Of a stretch of DNA of 64,000 bases, positions 46,650 through 57,149 are shown one piece after another. How positions within the stretch are numbered: the stretch's first letter is position 1; each line of letters opens with the position of its first letter. Both the position numbers and the translations under genes were made by a program. The notes beneath the pieces were generated by a model, which saw nothing but the letters and a program-made list of their open reading frames with translations, did not search any database and had not been told where the DNA came from. The DNA is from an uncultured Clostridium sp. (GTDB lineage: Bacteria > Bacillota > Clostridia > TANB77 > CAG-508), in contig CAOKLQ010000003.1 of the NCBI GenBank assembly GCA_948469315.1, forward strand, positions 16,007 through 80,006, read 5' to 3'.

Positions 46650-46910
46650 CTATTTCTTTTCAGCAAGTTTATAATATCTTGCCTCTTCAATAATCCTTCC
46701 ATGTTCTATTAGATTTTTAATTGAAATTTCTATCATTTCTTCAATATTCCATCTTTCAAAAACATGCTGTGACCAATTGTAAGTTTCTTTTAATTCTTGT
46801 ACAATATCCTCAACAAGAAATTCTTCTTTCTTGTTATATGATAATATTGTACAAGAGATTCCAAAGTAAACATCGTCTTCACTCTCTAACGATATATTTA
46901 CAACTGCCAT
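46650..46910 (-). CDS. Small hypothetical protein
   Basis: An 86-residue acidic protein (VNISLESEDDVYFGISCTILSYN, then helical FLVEDIVQELKETYNWSQHVFERWNIEEMIE). The C-terminal half resembles a winged helix (KNLIEHGRIIEEARYYKLAEK). No family recognised. AGGAGG-type site lies upstream of ATG 46910. Confidence 0.65.
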   Translation of the reverse strand: MAVVNISLESEDDVYFGISCTILSYNKKEEFLVEDIVQELKETYNWSQHVFERWNIEEMIEISIKNLIEHGRIIEEARYYKLAEKK

Positions 46911-47012
46911 TTTCTACCTCCTTTCTGCTAATCTAGCAATCTTATTGTTAATAGTTTTATATAATCCCATTGTTGCATTGGAGGATTTTCTATTAAATTT
47001 CACTCTATTATA

Positions 47013-47205
47013 TTAACATAATTTATAATTATTTTCAACGTTTTGAATAAAATTTATATCTTTTATATTAGAAATGGCAAAACATTTCTTTTCCAAATCT
47101 TTTAATGATGCTCCACAGTGATATAATTCTCTATTATCTATTACTATAAATCTATCATGAAATTTGTTTGTTATTGCTACTTTTAATGTTGGATATTGTT
47201 TTTAT
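47013..47205 (-). pseudogene. Remnant of an ORF6N-protein C-terminus
   Basis: About 60 codons matching the C-terminus of the gene at 45542 (NKFHDRFIVIDNRELYHCGASLKDLEKKCFAIS) with no upstream part. It was probably left by duplication and deletion. Confidence 0.75.
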
Positions 47206-47232
47206 TTAAATTCTTCTATGATACACATATTT

Positions 47233-49840
47233 CTATTCTGTTCTTAAGGCAATTACTGGATCTTTTTTACTTGCCATTTTAGCTGGTATTAGTCCTGCAA
47301 TTATTGTAAGTAGCATACTTATAACTACTAATGTTACTCCTGCACTAACTGGCACCATTGCATGAACTTTTACATTTGCTAGAGCATATATAACAGCATT
47401 TATTGGTATTGTAATTAATATTGTAATTCCTATTCCTAATAATCCTGAAATTAATCCTATTATAAATGTTTCTGCATTAAATACTCTTGATATATCTTTT
47501 TTAGATGCTCCTATTGCTCTTAAAATTCCTATTTCTTTTGTTCTTTCTAAAACTGATATGTATGTTATAATTCCTATCATAATTGATGAAACTATTAATG
47601 ATATTGCAACAAACGCTATTAATACATAACTTATTGTATTTATAATTTGCGTTACAGATTTCATCATTACACCTATCATATCTGTGTAGTTTATAACATT
47701 TTGCTCTTTTCCTTCATCTTTTTGTTTTTGATTATATTCTTCTATTGCTTTTGTTATTTTGTCTTTTGATTCAAAGTCTTTTGGATATATGTTTATTGAA
47801 GTTGGTGTGTTTAGGTCTATTGCACTTAGTTTTTCTAAGTTTTTTTCATAACTTGAATCCTTATTTGCATTGTAGCTTTCCATCATTTGAGCAATTTGCT
47901 CACTACTTAATTTGCTTAAGTTTAATTTTTGCTCATCTGATAATGAGTTGTAATCAAATTTTTCTGTGTCTTCATCTGTTGGAAATTTTAGTCCTGAAAA
48001 TACATTTATATCTGCATTTTCTCTTTGCTCTTTTACTATTTGCGTTTCATTAGATTTATTTATAACATGTTCTTTTAACTTTTTTGTGTACCCTATACCA
48101 CTTGTTACTGCAGTACTTGCTACACTTTGATCATTTTGTTTTATTATTCCAACTACTTTTATGTTTTCCGCTTCATTTATTTTTTCTTTTAAATAATCTT
48201 CATCTTCTTGTTTATTAAGCCATAGTCCATTTTCTTTTTTGTAATAATCAGAATTTAATAATAATTTAAATTTTAAATTTAATAAATCATCATATGTATA
48301 TGATGTAGTATTATCTTGCTCTTCTATTTTTTCTCCTCTTTCTACTGCTTTCCATTTCTCCTTAAGCTCTTTTTGGTCTTTTAATCCTAGTGAGTATAAT
48401 GTATAGTCATCTATTCTTCCATCTTCTTTTAATATTAAAACAACTTCATTATATTCTTTTGGCCAATTACCTTTTATTAAGTCAAATTGAGATTTTAGTA
48501 ATTCCTCATTATCTAACATTTCTATGAATATATCCGTATTAGTCATCATAGAACTTCCAAACATAGATGATATAGATGAATCATTACTTGCCTCTATCAT
48601 TTCTCCCATTCCAAAAGCGTTCATTACAGTACTTGGATTTACTCTTACAATTCCATTTTCTGTATTTTCTTTATATAAATTAACTTTTAAATTATAATCA
48701 TAACTTATACTATTGCTACTAGCTTTTATTTCATTATCTTGTGTTTCTATATATTTTTTTAATTCTTCTAAATTATTACTTTCTTTTTTATTAGAAAGTG
48801 TTGTAATCATTTCATTCATTACATCTGCTGAGTATACTTTTCCCTCTTCTTGATTTTCATTTCCTTGTGCTGTCTCTATCATAGATTCCATCAAACTTGC
48901 CATATCTATTGCAGATTTTTCTATTGTTATAGGATATGAAGATAATGTATCTTCTTCTACTTTGTTTATATAATTTTGAACTCCTGTTGATATTGCCAAA
49001 ATTAAAGCTATTCCAATTATTCCTATACTTCCTGCAAAAGATGTTAAGATTGTTCTTCCTTTTTTTGTCATTAGGTTATTTAAACTTAAATGCAAAGCTG
49101 TTAAAAATTTCATTGACGTTCTTCCTGTTTTTGCTTCTAGCTCTTCTTTTTCATCATTTTCATTAAATGGATTGGAATCATCTGTAATTAGCCCATCTAA
49201 TATTTTTACAACTCTTGTAGAATATTTACTTGCAAGTTCAGCATTATGTGTAACCATTATTATTAATTTATCTTTTGAAATTTCCTTTAATATTTCCATT
49301 ATTTGTACACTTGTTTTTGTATCTAATGCACCTGTTGGTTCATCTGCAAGTATTATGTCTGGATTATTTACTAATGCTCTTGCTATTGCTACTCTTTGCA
49401 TTTGTCCACCAGATAACTGATTTGGCTTTTTATTTATATGTTCTTTTAATCCTACTTGTTCTAGTGCTTTTATTGCTCTATCTCTTCTTTGTTTTTTTGA
49501 TACTCCTGATATAGTAAGTGCAAGTTCTACATTAGAAAGAATCGTTTGATGTGGTATTAAGTTATAGCTTTGAAATACAAATCCTATTCCATAATTTCTA
49601 TATGCATCCCAATCCTTGTCCTTAAACTCTTTTGTTGACTTTCCATTTATTATTAAATCTCCAGAGGTATATCTGTCTAATCCTCCTATTATGTTTAATA
49701 ATGTTGTTTTTCCACATCCACTTTGACCGAAGTATTGATACAAATTCACTTTTTCTAAATTCTATGTCTATTCCTTTTAAAGCCTCAACTTTGTTTTCTC
49801 CTGATAAGTATTCTTTTTTTATTTGTTGTAATTTTAACAA
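47233..49840 (-). CDS. MacB-like ABC transporter (ATPase-permease fusion), with a C-GGT +1 shift site in Walker A
   Basis: An 868-residue fusion after frame correction. The N-terminal ABC ATPase (1-230) has Walker A GQSGCGKTT, signature LSGGQMQRVAIARAL and Walker B ILADEPTGALD. It is joined to an FtsX/MacB permease with a first membrane helix near residue 255, a large extracellular domain and three C-terminal helices. At 49729 an extra C precedes GGT (CTT C GGT), inside Walker A. Without the shift no ATPase forms; skipping the C joins EFVSIL to GQSGCGKTTLL. The substrate is unknown; clostridial relatives export peptides or sense cell-wall stress. Confidence 0.85.
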
Positions 49841-49990
49841 TTAAATCTCTCCTAACTTTATTTTATATTGATAAATTATAACATGTGATTTAAAATTTAT
49901 CAAATCCTTTTAATTAAAGTTTTTATTTGTATGTATTATAAAAAAACACATAGGAATGAATATATTTTCATCCCTATATATCAACTATGT

Positions 49991-50809
49991 TTACCCTAAT
50001 GCAACATCCAAAATCATCATTATTGCAAATCCTATTAATGTAAATAATGCCATAACATCTTTTCTTTCATTTGTTTGGCTTTCTGGTATTAATTCTTCAA
50101 CTACTACATATATCATTGCACCTGCTGCAAATGCTAGTAAAAATGGCAAAAATAATCTTATTTTTACTACTAGAAGCGCACCTATAACTGCAGCAATTGG
50201 CTCTACTATTCCACTTAGCATTCCATAAATAAACGATTTTGTTCTTGAAAATCCTTCTCTTCTTAAAGGTACACTAACTGCTGTTCCTTCTGGAAAGTTT
50301 TGAAGTCCTATTCCTAAAGCTAAAATACATGCTGAAATTAGATTTGCTCCTTCTAAGTTATATGCAAGTGAACCAAAAGCTACACCTACTGCCATTCCCT
50401 CTGGTATATTATGGAGTGTTATTGAAAATATAAGCATTAAGCATCTTTTAAAACTTTTTACCTGTACTTTACTTTGTCCCCTATTTTCTTTTTGTTTATC
50501 TCCTATATAGTTAAATATTTTATCTCCTATAAATAGTAATATACCTCCACTTAAAAATCCTACTGCTACAATTGCCCAAGAAATCATATTTAAACTTTCT
50601 GCCATTTCTATTGCAGGTGATAATAATGACCAAAAAGATGCGGCTATCATAACTCCTGCAGCTAAGCCTAGCATTCCATCCATTATTCCTTTTTTTACTC
50701 TTTTAAAGAAAAATACAAGTGCTGCACCTAATGCAGTTACACCCCATGTAAAAATTGTTGCAATTAATGCTTGATATACGTAATTTAAATTTATAAAATA
50801 GTCTATCAC
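49991..50809 (-). CDS. ZIP-family divalent metal transporter
   Basis: About 272 residues with eight hydrophobic segments. Helix IV has HNIPEGMAVGVAFG and helix V LQNFPEGTAVSVPL, the two metal-site signatures of ZIP proteins; the His in the second is replaced, as in the gufA group. GTG 50809 with GAGGTG 5 nt upstream is preferred over the longer ATG at 50890. Probable zinc or iron uptake. Confidence 0.9.
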   Translation of the reverse strand: MIDYFINLNYVYQALIATIFTWGVTALGAALVFFFKRVKKGIMDGMLGLAAGVMIAASFWSLLSPAIEMAESLNMISWAIVAVGFLSGGILLFIGDKIFNYIGDKQKENRGQSKVQVKSFKRCLMLIFSITLHNIPEGMAVGVAFGSLAYNLEGANLISACILALGIGLQNFPEGTAVSVPLRREGFSRTKSFIYGMLSGIVEPIAAVIGALLVVKIRLFLPFLLAFAAGAMIYVVVEELIPESQTNERKDVMALFTLIGFAIMMILDVALG

Positions 50810-50900
50810 AATATCACCTCTATATATGATATGACCTTTATAAATTTTTGTTATTAACATAATTAAATATAGGGCCATGACATATGCCATAACCCTACTT

Positions 50901-52898
50901 TTATACTAATTCTTTTTCTTTTACCATTTCACAAATTAAATCTGCTGTTTTTTCTACTCCAAATGCATCACTATTTATACAAATATCGTAATTTGAGCTA
51001 TCATCCCATTTTTCTTGAGTATAGTATTTATAATGATTTGCTCTTAACTTATCAATTCTTTTAATTTCTTTTTTTGCTTTTTGCTCATCTAAATCATAAA
51101 ATTTTGTAGCTCTTTTTACTTTATCTTCTAAATTTCCATATATAAATACTTTTATTACATTTTCTTTATCTTTTAAAATAAAGTTTGCACATCTTCCTAT
51201 AATAACACAAGATTCTTTTTGCGCTACCTCTTTTATTAATTCCGATTCTCTTATAAATAATTCATCACTATTATTTAATCCTGAATAATAGCCATTATTT
51301 AAACTTTCTAAAACACTTCTTTTTTGTTCATTATTTTCAATATATTCTTCTGATAGTCCAGTTTTTTTAGCTACTTTTTCAATAAATTGTTTATCATATA
51401 ATTTTATACCTAATTTATCTGCAATTAATTTTCCTACATATCTTCCACCTGAGCCATACTGTCTTGATATTGTTATTATAACTTGTTTATCTAAATTATT
51501 TGGCTTAATTGCATCTTCTTGTATAGTTTGACTTTTACTTTCTCCTTGTTTTAAGTTCCTTTTCTCTACAATAAGGAAAATAATTGCAAGTATAAATGCT
51601 AGGCAATCTGCAAATGGACCTGCATATAAAACTCCCATAATTCCCCATATATTACCAAATATTATCATTGCAGGAATTAAAAAAGCTATTTGTCTTGATA
51701 TTGATAAAATTGCACTTCTGCTACTTTTTCCAATTGCTTGGAAGAAAATTCCAGATGGAATTTGTATTCCGTTAAATATAGTTAATAATAAATATATTCT
51801 AAAAGCTAAACATGCAAATTCCATATAATTTTGGTCACCTTGACCAAATATAGAAATTAGTTTATCTGGTATTGTTTGGAATAATATAAAAGCAAACGTA
51901 CTAATACCAACACTTATTCCTAAAACAATTTTTATTGCTTGTTTTACTCTATCAAATTTCTTAGCTCCATAGTTATAACCAAATATTGGTTGAGAACCTG
52001 CTGCTATTCCTATGATTATACTATTTAATATTTGACTAATTTTCATTACAATTCCAAGTACTGTAATTGGTATTTCTGAACCAAACTTAGATTCCATACC
52101 ATATTTTCCAAGTAAATTGTTTTCTGTTGCCATAACAAATACAAAACTCATTTGTGTAATAAAACTGCTTATTCCTAACATTAATACTTTTTTTAATGTA
52201 CTAAATTTAATTTTTAATGTTTGTTTATCTAATTTAATTGATTTAAAATATTTAATATATACTATATTAAATATAAATGTTATAAATTGACTAAACACTG
52301 TTGCAATTGCAGCGCCTTCCACTCCCATATTAAATTTAAATATTAATATAGGGTCTAATATTGTATTTAAAATAGCACCTAAAACCATAGTTGTCATTGA
52401 ATATTTTGGGCTTCCATCTGCTCTAATAATAGAATTTAAAGTTGTACCTATCATCATAAAAGGAAGTCCTAGAGCAATAATTCTTCCATAATTTAAAGCA
52501 TAATTTCTAAGAGCATCTGTACATCCAAATAAATTTAAAAGCTGTGGTAAGAACACAAGTGTTACTGCACAAAAAATAATTGCAATAATAATAGATATTG
52601 TTATTGCATTACCAACACCTTTTGCAGCTTCACTTTTTTTCTTTTCTCCTAATTTTAAACTTAAATAGCTTGATGCTCCATCTCCTATCATTAATGAAAA
52701 TGCAAGGCAAATCATAGTTAATGGGAACACTACATTTGTAGCACCATTTCCTAAATATCCTACTCCTTGACCAATAAATATTTGGTCAACTATATTGTAT
52801 AGTGAATTTACTAACAATGATATAATACAAGGAATAGAAAATTTTCTAATTAATTTTCCTATTTTTTCTGTTCCTAAAATGTTTTCTTCTTTTTCCAA
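50901..52898 (-). CDS. MATE efflux transporter fused to a cytidylate-kinase-like domain
   Basis: A 665-residue fusion. Residues 1-440 form a 12-helix MATE transporter (IGKLIRKFSIPCIISLLVNSLYNIVDQIFIG). After a short linker, residues 470-665 form a P-loop kinase of the cytidylate_kin2 type: ITISRQYGSGGRYVGKLIADKLG, VAKKTGLSEEYIE, SCVIIGRCANFIL and RANHYKYYTQEKWDDSSNYDICI. There is no stop, ribosome site or frame change between them. The kinase domain may couple nucleotide status to transport. I do not know the substrate. Confidence 0.9.
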   Translation of the reverse strand: MEKEENILGTEKIGKLIRKFSIPCIISLLVNSLYNIVDQIFIGQGVGYLGNGATNVVFPLTMICLAFSLMIGDGASSYLSLKLGEKKKSEAAKGVGNAITISIIIAIIFCAVTLVFLPQLLNLFGCTDALRNYALNYGRIIALGLPFMMIGTTLNSIIRADGSPKYSMTTMVLGAILNTILDPILIFKFNMGVEGAAIATVFSQFITFIFNIVYIKYFKSIKLDKQTLKIKFSTLKKVLMLGISSFITQMSFVFVMATENNLLGKYGMESKFGSEIPITVLGIVMKISQILNSIIIGIAAGSQPIFGYNYGAKKFDRVKQAIKIVLGISVGISTFAFILFQTIPDKLISIFGQGDQNYMEFACLAFRIYLLLTIFNGIQIPSGIFFQAIGKSSRSAILSISRQIAFLIPAMIIFGNIWGIMGVLYAGPFADCLAFILAIIFLIVEKRNLKQGESKSQTIQEDAIKPNNLDKQVIITISRQYGSGGRYVGKLIADKLGIKLYDKQFIEKVAKKTGLSEEYIENNEQKRSVLESLNNGYYSGLNNSDELFIRESELIKEVAQKESCVIIGRCANFILKDKENVIKVFIYGNLEDKVKRATKFYDLDEQKAKKEIKRIDKLRANHYKYYTQEKWDDSSNYDICINSDAFGVEKTADLICEMVKEKELV

Positions 52899-53055
52899 TT
52901 TTCTTCTCCTTCTTTCTTTTAAATTTTGTTCTACTTTTAAAAAGCGAACTTATCTATTTTAGCACTTGGACTTTGTCTTGTCAAACAACAAATCTGTAAT
53001 TGTAGGAATATTTCATACTATATTCTTATATTTTTATCTGATATTATATTTTTTA

Positions 53056-53075
53056 GGACGCAGCTCGCCGCGTCC
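53056..53075. repeat. Short palindromic element
   Basis: GGACGC...GCGTCC hairpin followed by TTACA, almost the same sequence as the unit at 8692. It lies between the MATE fusion and tcdA. Confidence 0.65.
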
Positions 53076-53091
53076 TTACAATTATGTATAT

Positions 53092-53781
53092 TCAAATTAA
53101 ATCTTTTACAACCTCTCCTGCAATTATTAATCCTGCAACTGATGGCACAAATGATATGCTTGATTGTATTTTATTATTTTCTTCAAAGTTTTGTTTTTTT
53201 GGTTCTTCTTTTGAATATACTACTTTTAACTTCTTTACCCCTCTTGTTTTTAGCTTTTTTCTAATAACTCTAGCTAGTGGACATACGCTTGTTTTATAAA
53301 TATCTGCTACTTCAAATTTAGTTGGATCTAGTTTATTTCCTGTCCCCATACTAGATATTATAGGAATGTTTAATTTATTTGCTCTTAATATTAGTTCTAT
53401 TTTTGAGTCTACTGTATCTATACAATCTACTATATAATTTACTGTTTCATCTAAAAAATCTGCTTTACTTTCTGAAATAAAAAGCTCTTTAAAAATTTCT
53501 ACTTTTGCATTTGGGTTTATTTCTAAAATTCTTGATTTGGCAATTTCTACTTTTGGCTTTCCTATTGTTTTTGTTGTCGCAATTATCTGTCTATTTAAAT
53601 TAGTTATATCAACAATATCTTTATCTACTAATATAAAATTTTGAACTCCTACTCTTACTAATCCCTCTACTACAAAAGAACCAACTCCTCCAATTCCAAA
53701 GATGGCAACTTTTGATTTTTTTAATTTTTCCACTGCTTGTTTTCCTATTAATAATTCTGTTCTTGAAAATTGATTTAGCAT
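53092..53781 (-). CDS. tcdA: tRNA threonylcarbamoyladenosine dehydratase (TcdA/CsdL, ThiF fold)
   Basis: An E1-like enzyme that cyclises t6A37 in tRNA to ct6A. The 229 residues show the nucleotide motif FGIGGVGSFVVEGLVRVGV (about 30-48), DKDIVDITNLNRQI, DCIDTVDSK and a C-terminal SVCPLARVIRKKLKTRGV and FVPSVAGLIIAGEVV. No CxxC zinc knuckle is seen, as expected for this branch. It is probably monocistronic. Confidence 0.9.
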   Translation of the reverse strand: MLNQFSRTELLIGKQAVEKLKKSKVAIFGIGGVGSFVVEGLVRVGVQNFILVDKDIVDITNLNRQIIATTKTIGKPKVEIAKSRILEINPNAKVEIFKELFISESKADFLDETVNYIVDCIDTVDSKIELILRANKLNIPIISSMGTGNKLDPTKFEVADIYKTSVCPLARVIRKKLKTRGVKKLKVVYSKEEPKKQNFEENNKIQSSISFVPSVAGLIIAGEVVKDLI

Positions 53782-54011
53782 TTTTTGCTCCCTTTTATTT
53801 AATGTTATTTGACAATAATATTAAATACATATTTTTTGTTTATTCCTATTTCCTATGTTAGTATAATGTATTTTTATATCTTTGTCTACAAAATTCAAAA
53901 CGTTATTTTGGTGATTTTTATTAAATTTTATAATATTATTAATTATATTACTTATCACTTAAAAGAGGAAATTTCATTATAAAATTCCCCCTTAAGTCTT
54001 TTTTGTTTTTA

Positions 54012-54464
54012 TTATCTAAAGGTCATATAAAGTACATATATCAGCATTCCTCCAAAAACATCTAACCATAAAAATATTCCAAAAATTTGAATTGCAATAT
54101 AAACTCTTGCAGATTTTTCTGACCAAGCAATATCGTCGCTAACATTGCAACCATCTTGCGACACTTCAATTTTAGTCCTCTCAGTTTCAATGGTTATACT
54201 TTCTATTTCTTCTTTTTGCATTTTGTATTTAATAGAAATTTCTGATAAATCTTTTAATGCATCTGTAGGCAAATTTAAGTCTTTCGACTCATACATATTT
54301 TGGGCTACAGCTGTCATCTTTTCTATTACTTCCTCTGTGTCTTTTCCTATAATCATTTGTTTTGCTAAAAAACTCCGATTTTTTACACACCTTTTTGAAG
54401 CAATAAAAATAACAAAGATCTCAATAACTACTGCTATTAAACAACCTATAAATAATATTTCCAT
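54012..54464 (-). CDS. Membrane protein with two terminal helices, hypothetical
   Basis: About 150 residues: a transmembrane helix at 2-22, a charged helical middle (TEEVIEKMTAVAQNMYESKDLNLPTDAL), and a C-terminal hydrophobic region (YIAIQIFGIFLWLDVFGGMLIYVLYM). ATG 54464 follows AAAGGAGGG; a longer start at 54485 includes that site. No family recognised. A plus-strand-type hairpin at about 53957-54004 lies downstream. Confidence 0.7.
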   Translation of the reverse strand: MEILFIGCLIAVVIEIFVIFIASKRCVKNRSFLAKQMIIGKDTEEVIEKMTAVAQNMYESKDLNLPTDALKDLSEISIKYKMQKEEIESITIETERTKIEVSQDGCNVSDDIAWSEKSARVYIAIQIFGIFLWLDVFGGMLIYVLYMTFR

Positions 54465-54568
54465 ATTGAACCCTCCTTTGTGCATATTGCACGTTGCTAT
54501 TTTTTAATATTTACTTTCAATATAATATCATAATTCACATAATACTTCAAGGACTTTATGTGAATTTT

Positions 54569-57121
54569 CTATATTATTTCTTTTACTGTAAATCCTGCTT
54601 CTTCTATTACTTCTGTAATTTTATTATTATCAATTTGATTATTTGCCTCTATTTTTGCGTTTTTATTTTCTAAACTAACTTCTACTTTTTTAATTCCTTC
54701 AATAGAATCTAAAGCTTTTTCTATGCTCATTTTGCAATGATTGCATTGCATTCCTTCAATATTAATTGTTTTTGTATACATTTTTGTTTCCTCCCTTTTA
54801 CTTTTTATATTTTTATGTGAATTTGATTTAAATTTTGTTTTAAAGTTTTTAAGTCTTAATGCATTTGTAACAACACAAACTGAACTTAAGCTCATTGCTA
54901 GAGCTGCTAACATTGGATTTAATTTGAAACCTAATCCTAAATAAAATATTCCACATGCTATAGGTATTCCTATGCAATTATAGAAAAATGCCCAAAATAA
55001 ATTCATTTTTATATTACTTATAACTGCTTTACTTAAACTAATTGCATTTACTATATCTAGTAAATTATTTTTTATTAGTACAATATCTGCCGATTCTATT
55101 GCTATATCTGTACCTGTTCCTATTGCTAAACCTACATCTGCTTTTACTAAAGCTGGACTATCATTTATACCATCTCCTACAAAAGCAATCTTCTTTCCTT
55201 GTTTTTGTAATGTCTCAACTTCTTTTTCTTTATCTTGTGGTAATACTTCTGAAATTACTTTATCTATTCCTATTTGTTTTGCTATTTTGTCTGCAACTAT
55301 TTTATTATCTCCTGTTAGCATTATAACTTCTATATTTTTTGCTTTTAATTGTTTTATAGCTTCAGTGCTTGTATCTTTTATTGTATCTGCTACTGCAATA
55401 ATTCCTATTACTTCTTTTTCATTTGCAAAATATAATAATGTTTTTGCTTGGTTTAAAAGTTTATCTGTTTTTAGTTTTACTTTACTTATATCAATATTAT
55501 TTTCTTCCATAAAAGCAATATTTCCACCTAAATATTTAATGCCTTCTATTATTCCTTTTACTCCTCTTCCAGATATTGCACTGAAATCTTCTACTTTTAA
55601 AAAATGAATTTGCATTTGACTTACATTTTCTACTATTGCATCTGCTAATGGATGTTCAGAGTTTTTTTCAAGACTTCCTGCTATTTTTAATAGTTCTTTT
55701 TCATCTATTAAACTTACAATATCTGTAACCTTTGGTGTGCCTTCTGTTATTGTTCCTGTTTTATCTAAAACTACAGTATCTACTAAATGTAATAATTCTA
55801 AACTTTGAGCTGATTTTATTAATATTCCATTTTCTGCTCCTTTTCCTGTTCCTACCATAATTGCAACTGGTGTAGCTAATCCTAATGCACATGGACAAGA
55901 TATAACTAAAACTGATATTCCTATACTTAATGCAAATTCAAAACTTTGTCCATTAATTAGCCAAAATATTGTTGCAAGTATTGCAATTATTATAACAATG
56001 GGTACAAATACACCACTTACTTTATCTGCAAGTCTTGATATTGGTGCTTTTGAATTGCTTGCTTCTTCTACTAATTTTATTATCTGCGAAAGTGTTGTAT
56101 CATCTCCTACTTTAGTTGCTTTTATTTTTAAATAACCATTTTTATTTATTGTTCCTGATACTACTTTATCTGCTATGTTTTTTTCTACTGGAATACTTTC
56201 TCCTGTTATACTAGATTCATCTATACTAGAAGTTCCCGAAACGACAACACCATCTACTCCAATACTTGCACCTGGTTTTATTATTAAAATATCTCCTATA
56301 TTTACTTCTTCTAAATTTACTTCTACTTCTTTTTTACCTCTTAATACTATAGCAGTTTTGGGTGCTAAATTTATTAGTTTAGCAATTGCATCACTTGTTT
56401 TTCCTTTAGATTTTGCCTCTAAATATTTTCCTACTGTTATTAATGTTAATATTGTTCCTGCTGATTCAAAATAAATATCTTTTAAATATTTTTCTACTAT
56501 GTTAATTTGATTATGTCCTAGACCATAACCTATCATATATATTGCAAATATTCCATAAACAATTGCTGCTCCGCTTCCTATTGCAATTAATGAATCCATA
56601 TTAGGCGATTTTTTTAGCAATCTTTTAAATCCAATTATAAAGTAATTTCTATTTACATAGATAATTGGAAGTAATAATAAAAATTGCGTAAATCCAAAAA
56701 TAATCCCATTTTCATTTCCATGAAATATTGTTTTTATAATCTGTGGTATGGGAATTTTAAACCATTCATATAACATATGATACATTGCAATATACATAAG
56801 TGGAACTAAAAAACATATAGAAATTGTTAATCTTTTTTTCATTGATTTTATAATGTTTTCTTCATTACTAACTCTTTTTTCTTTTTTATTAGTAGTTTTT
56901 GTTTGCTCATCTTGCACACTTGCACCATATCCTGCATCTACTACTGAATTTATTATTTTTTCATTATTTACTTTATTTTCGTCATATTCTACAAACATAT
57001 TATTTGACAAAAGATTTACTTGTACATTTTTTATTCCATCTAATTTATTTACAGCTTTTTCTACATGTGCTAGACAACTACTACAAGTCATACCTTGAAT
57101 ATCAAATTTTACTTTTTGCAT
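54569..57121 (-). CDS. copA: Copper-translocating P-type ATPase CopA with a C-terminal CopZ-like domain
   Basis: A P1B ATPase of about 850 residues. It has an N-terminal HMA domain (GMTCSSCLAHVEKAV), eight transmembrane helices with the CPC metal site in VISCPCALGLATP, the phosphorylation motif DKTGT, HP motif SEHPLADAI and hinge GDGINDSPAL. After the last helix and a basic linker a second HMA domain follows (GMQCNHCKMSIEKALD), in the same frame, where most bacteria encode a separate CopZ chaperone. A Met at the start of this domain (KMYTKTINIEG) preceded by GAGGAAAC on the coding strand leaves internal initiation of a free CopZ possible. ATG 57121 is preferred over 57163. Confidence 0.93.
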   Translation of the reverse strand: MQKVKFDIQGMTCSSCLAHVEKAVNKLDGIKNVQVNLLSNNMFVEYDENKVNNEKIINSVVDAGYGASVQDEQTKTTNKKEKRVSNEENIIKSMKKRLTISICFLVPLMYIAMYHMLYEWFKIPIPQIIKTIFHGNENGIIFGFTQFLLLLPIIYVNRNYFIIGFKRLLKKSPNMDSLIAIGSGAAIVYGIFAIYMIGYGLGHNQINIVEKYLKDIYFESAGTILTLITVGKYLEAKSKGKTSDAIAKLINLAPKTAIVLRGKKEVEVNLEEVNIGDILIIKPGASIGVDGVVVSGTSSIDESSITGESIPVEKNIADKVVSGTINKNGYLKIKATKVGDDTTLSQIIKLVEEASNSKAPISRLADKVSGVFVPIVIIIAILATIFWLINGQSFEFALSIGISVLVISCPCALGLATPVAIMVGTGKGAENGILIKSAQSLELLHLVDTVVLDKTGTITEGTPKVTDIVSLIDEKELLKIAGSLEKNSEHPLADAIVENVSQMQIHFLKVEDFSAISGRGVKGIIEGIKYLGGNIAFMEENNIDISKVKLKTDKLLNQAKTLLYFANEKEVIGIIAVADTIKDTSTEAIKQLKAKNIEVIMLTGDNKIVADKIAKQIGIDKVISEVLPQDKEKEVETLQKQGKKIAFVGDGINDSPALVKADVGLAIGTGTDIAIESADIVLIKNNLLDIVNAISLSKAVISNIKMNLFWAFFYNCIGIPIACGIFYLGLGFKLNPMLAALAMSLSSVCVVTNALRLKNFKTKFKSNSHKNIKSKREETKMYTKTINIEGMQCNHCKMSIEKALDSIEGIKKVEVSLENKNAKIEANNQIDNNKITEVIEEAGFTVKEII

Positions 57122-57149
57122 ATCTATTATCTTCCTCCTAATATTTGTT

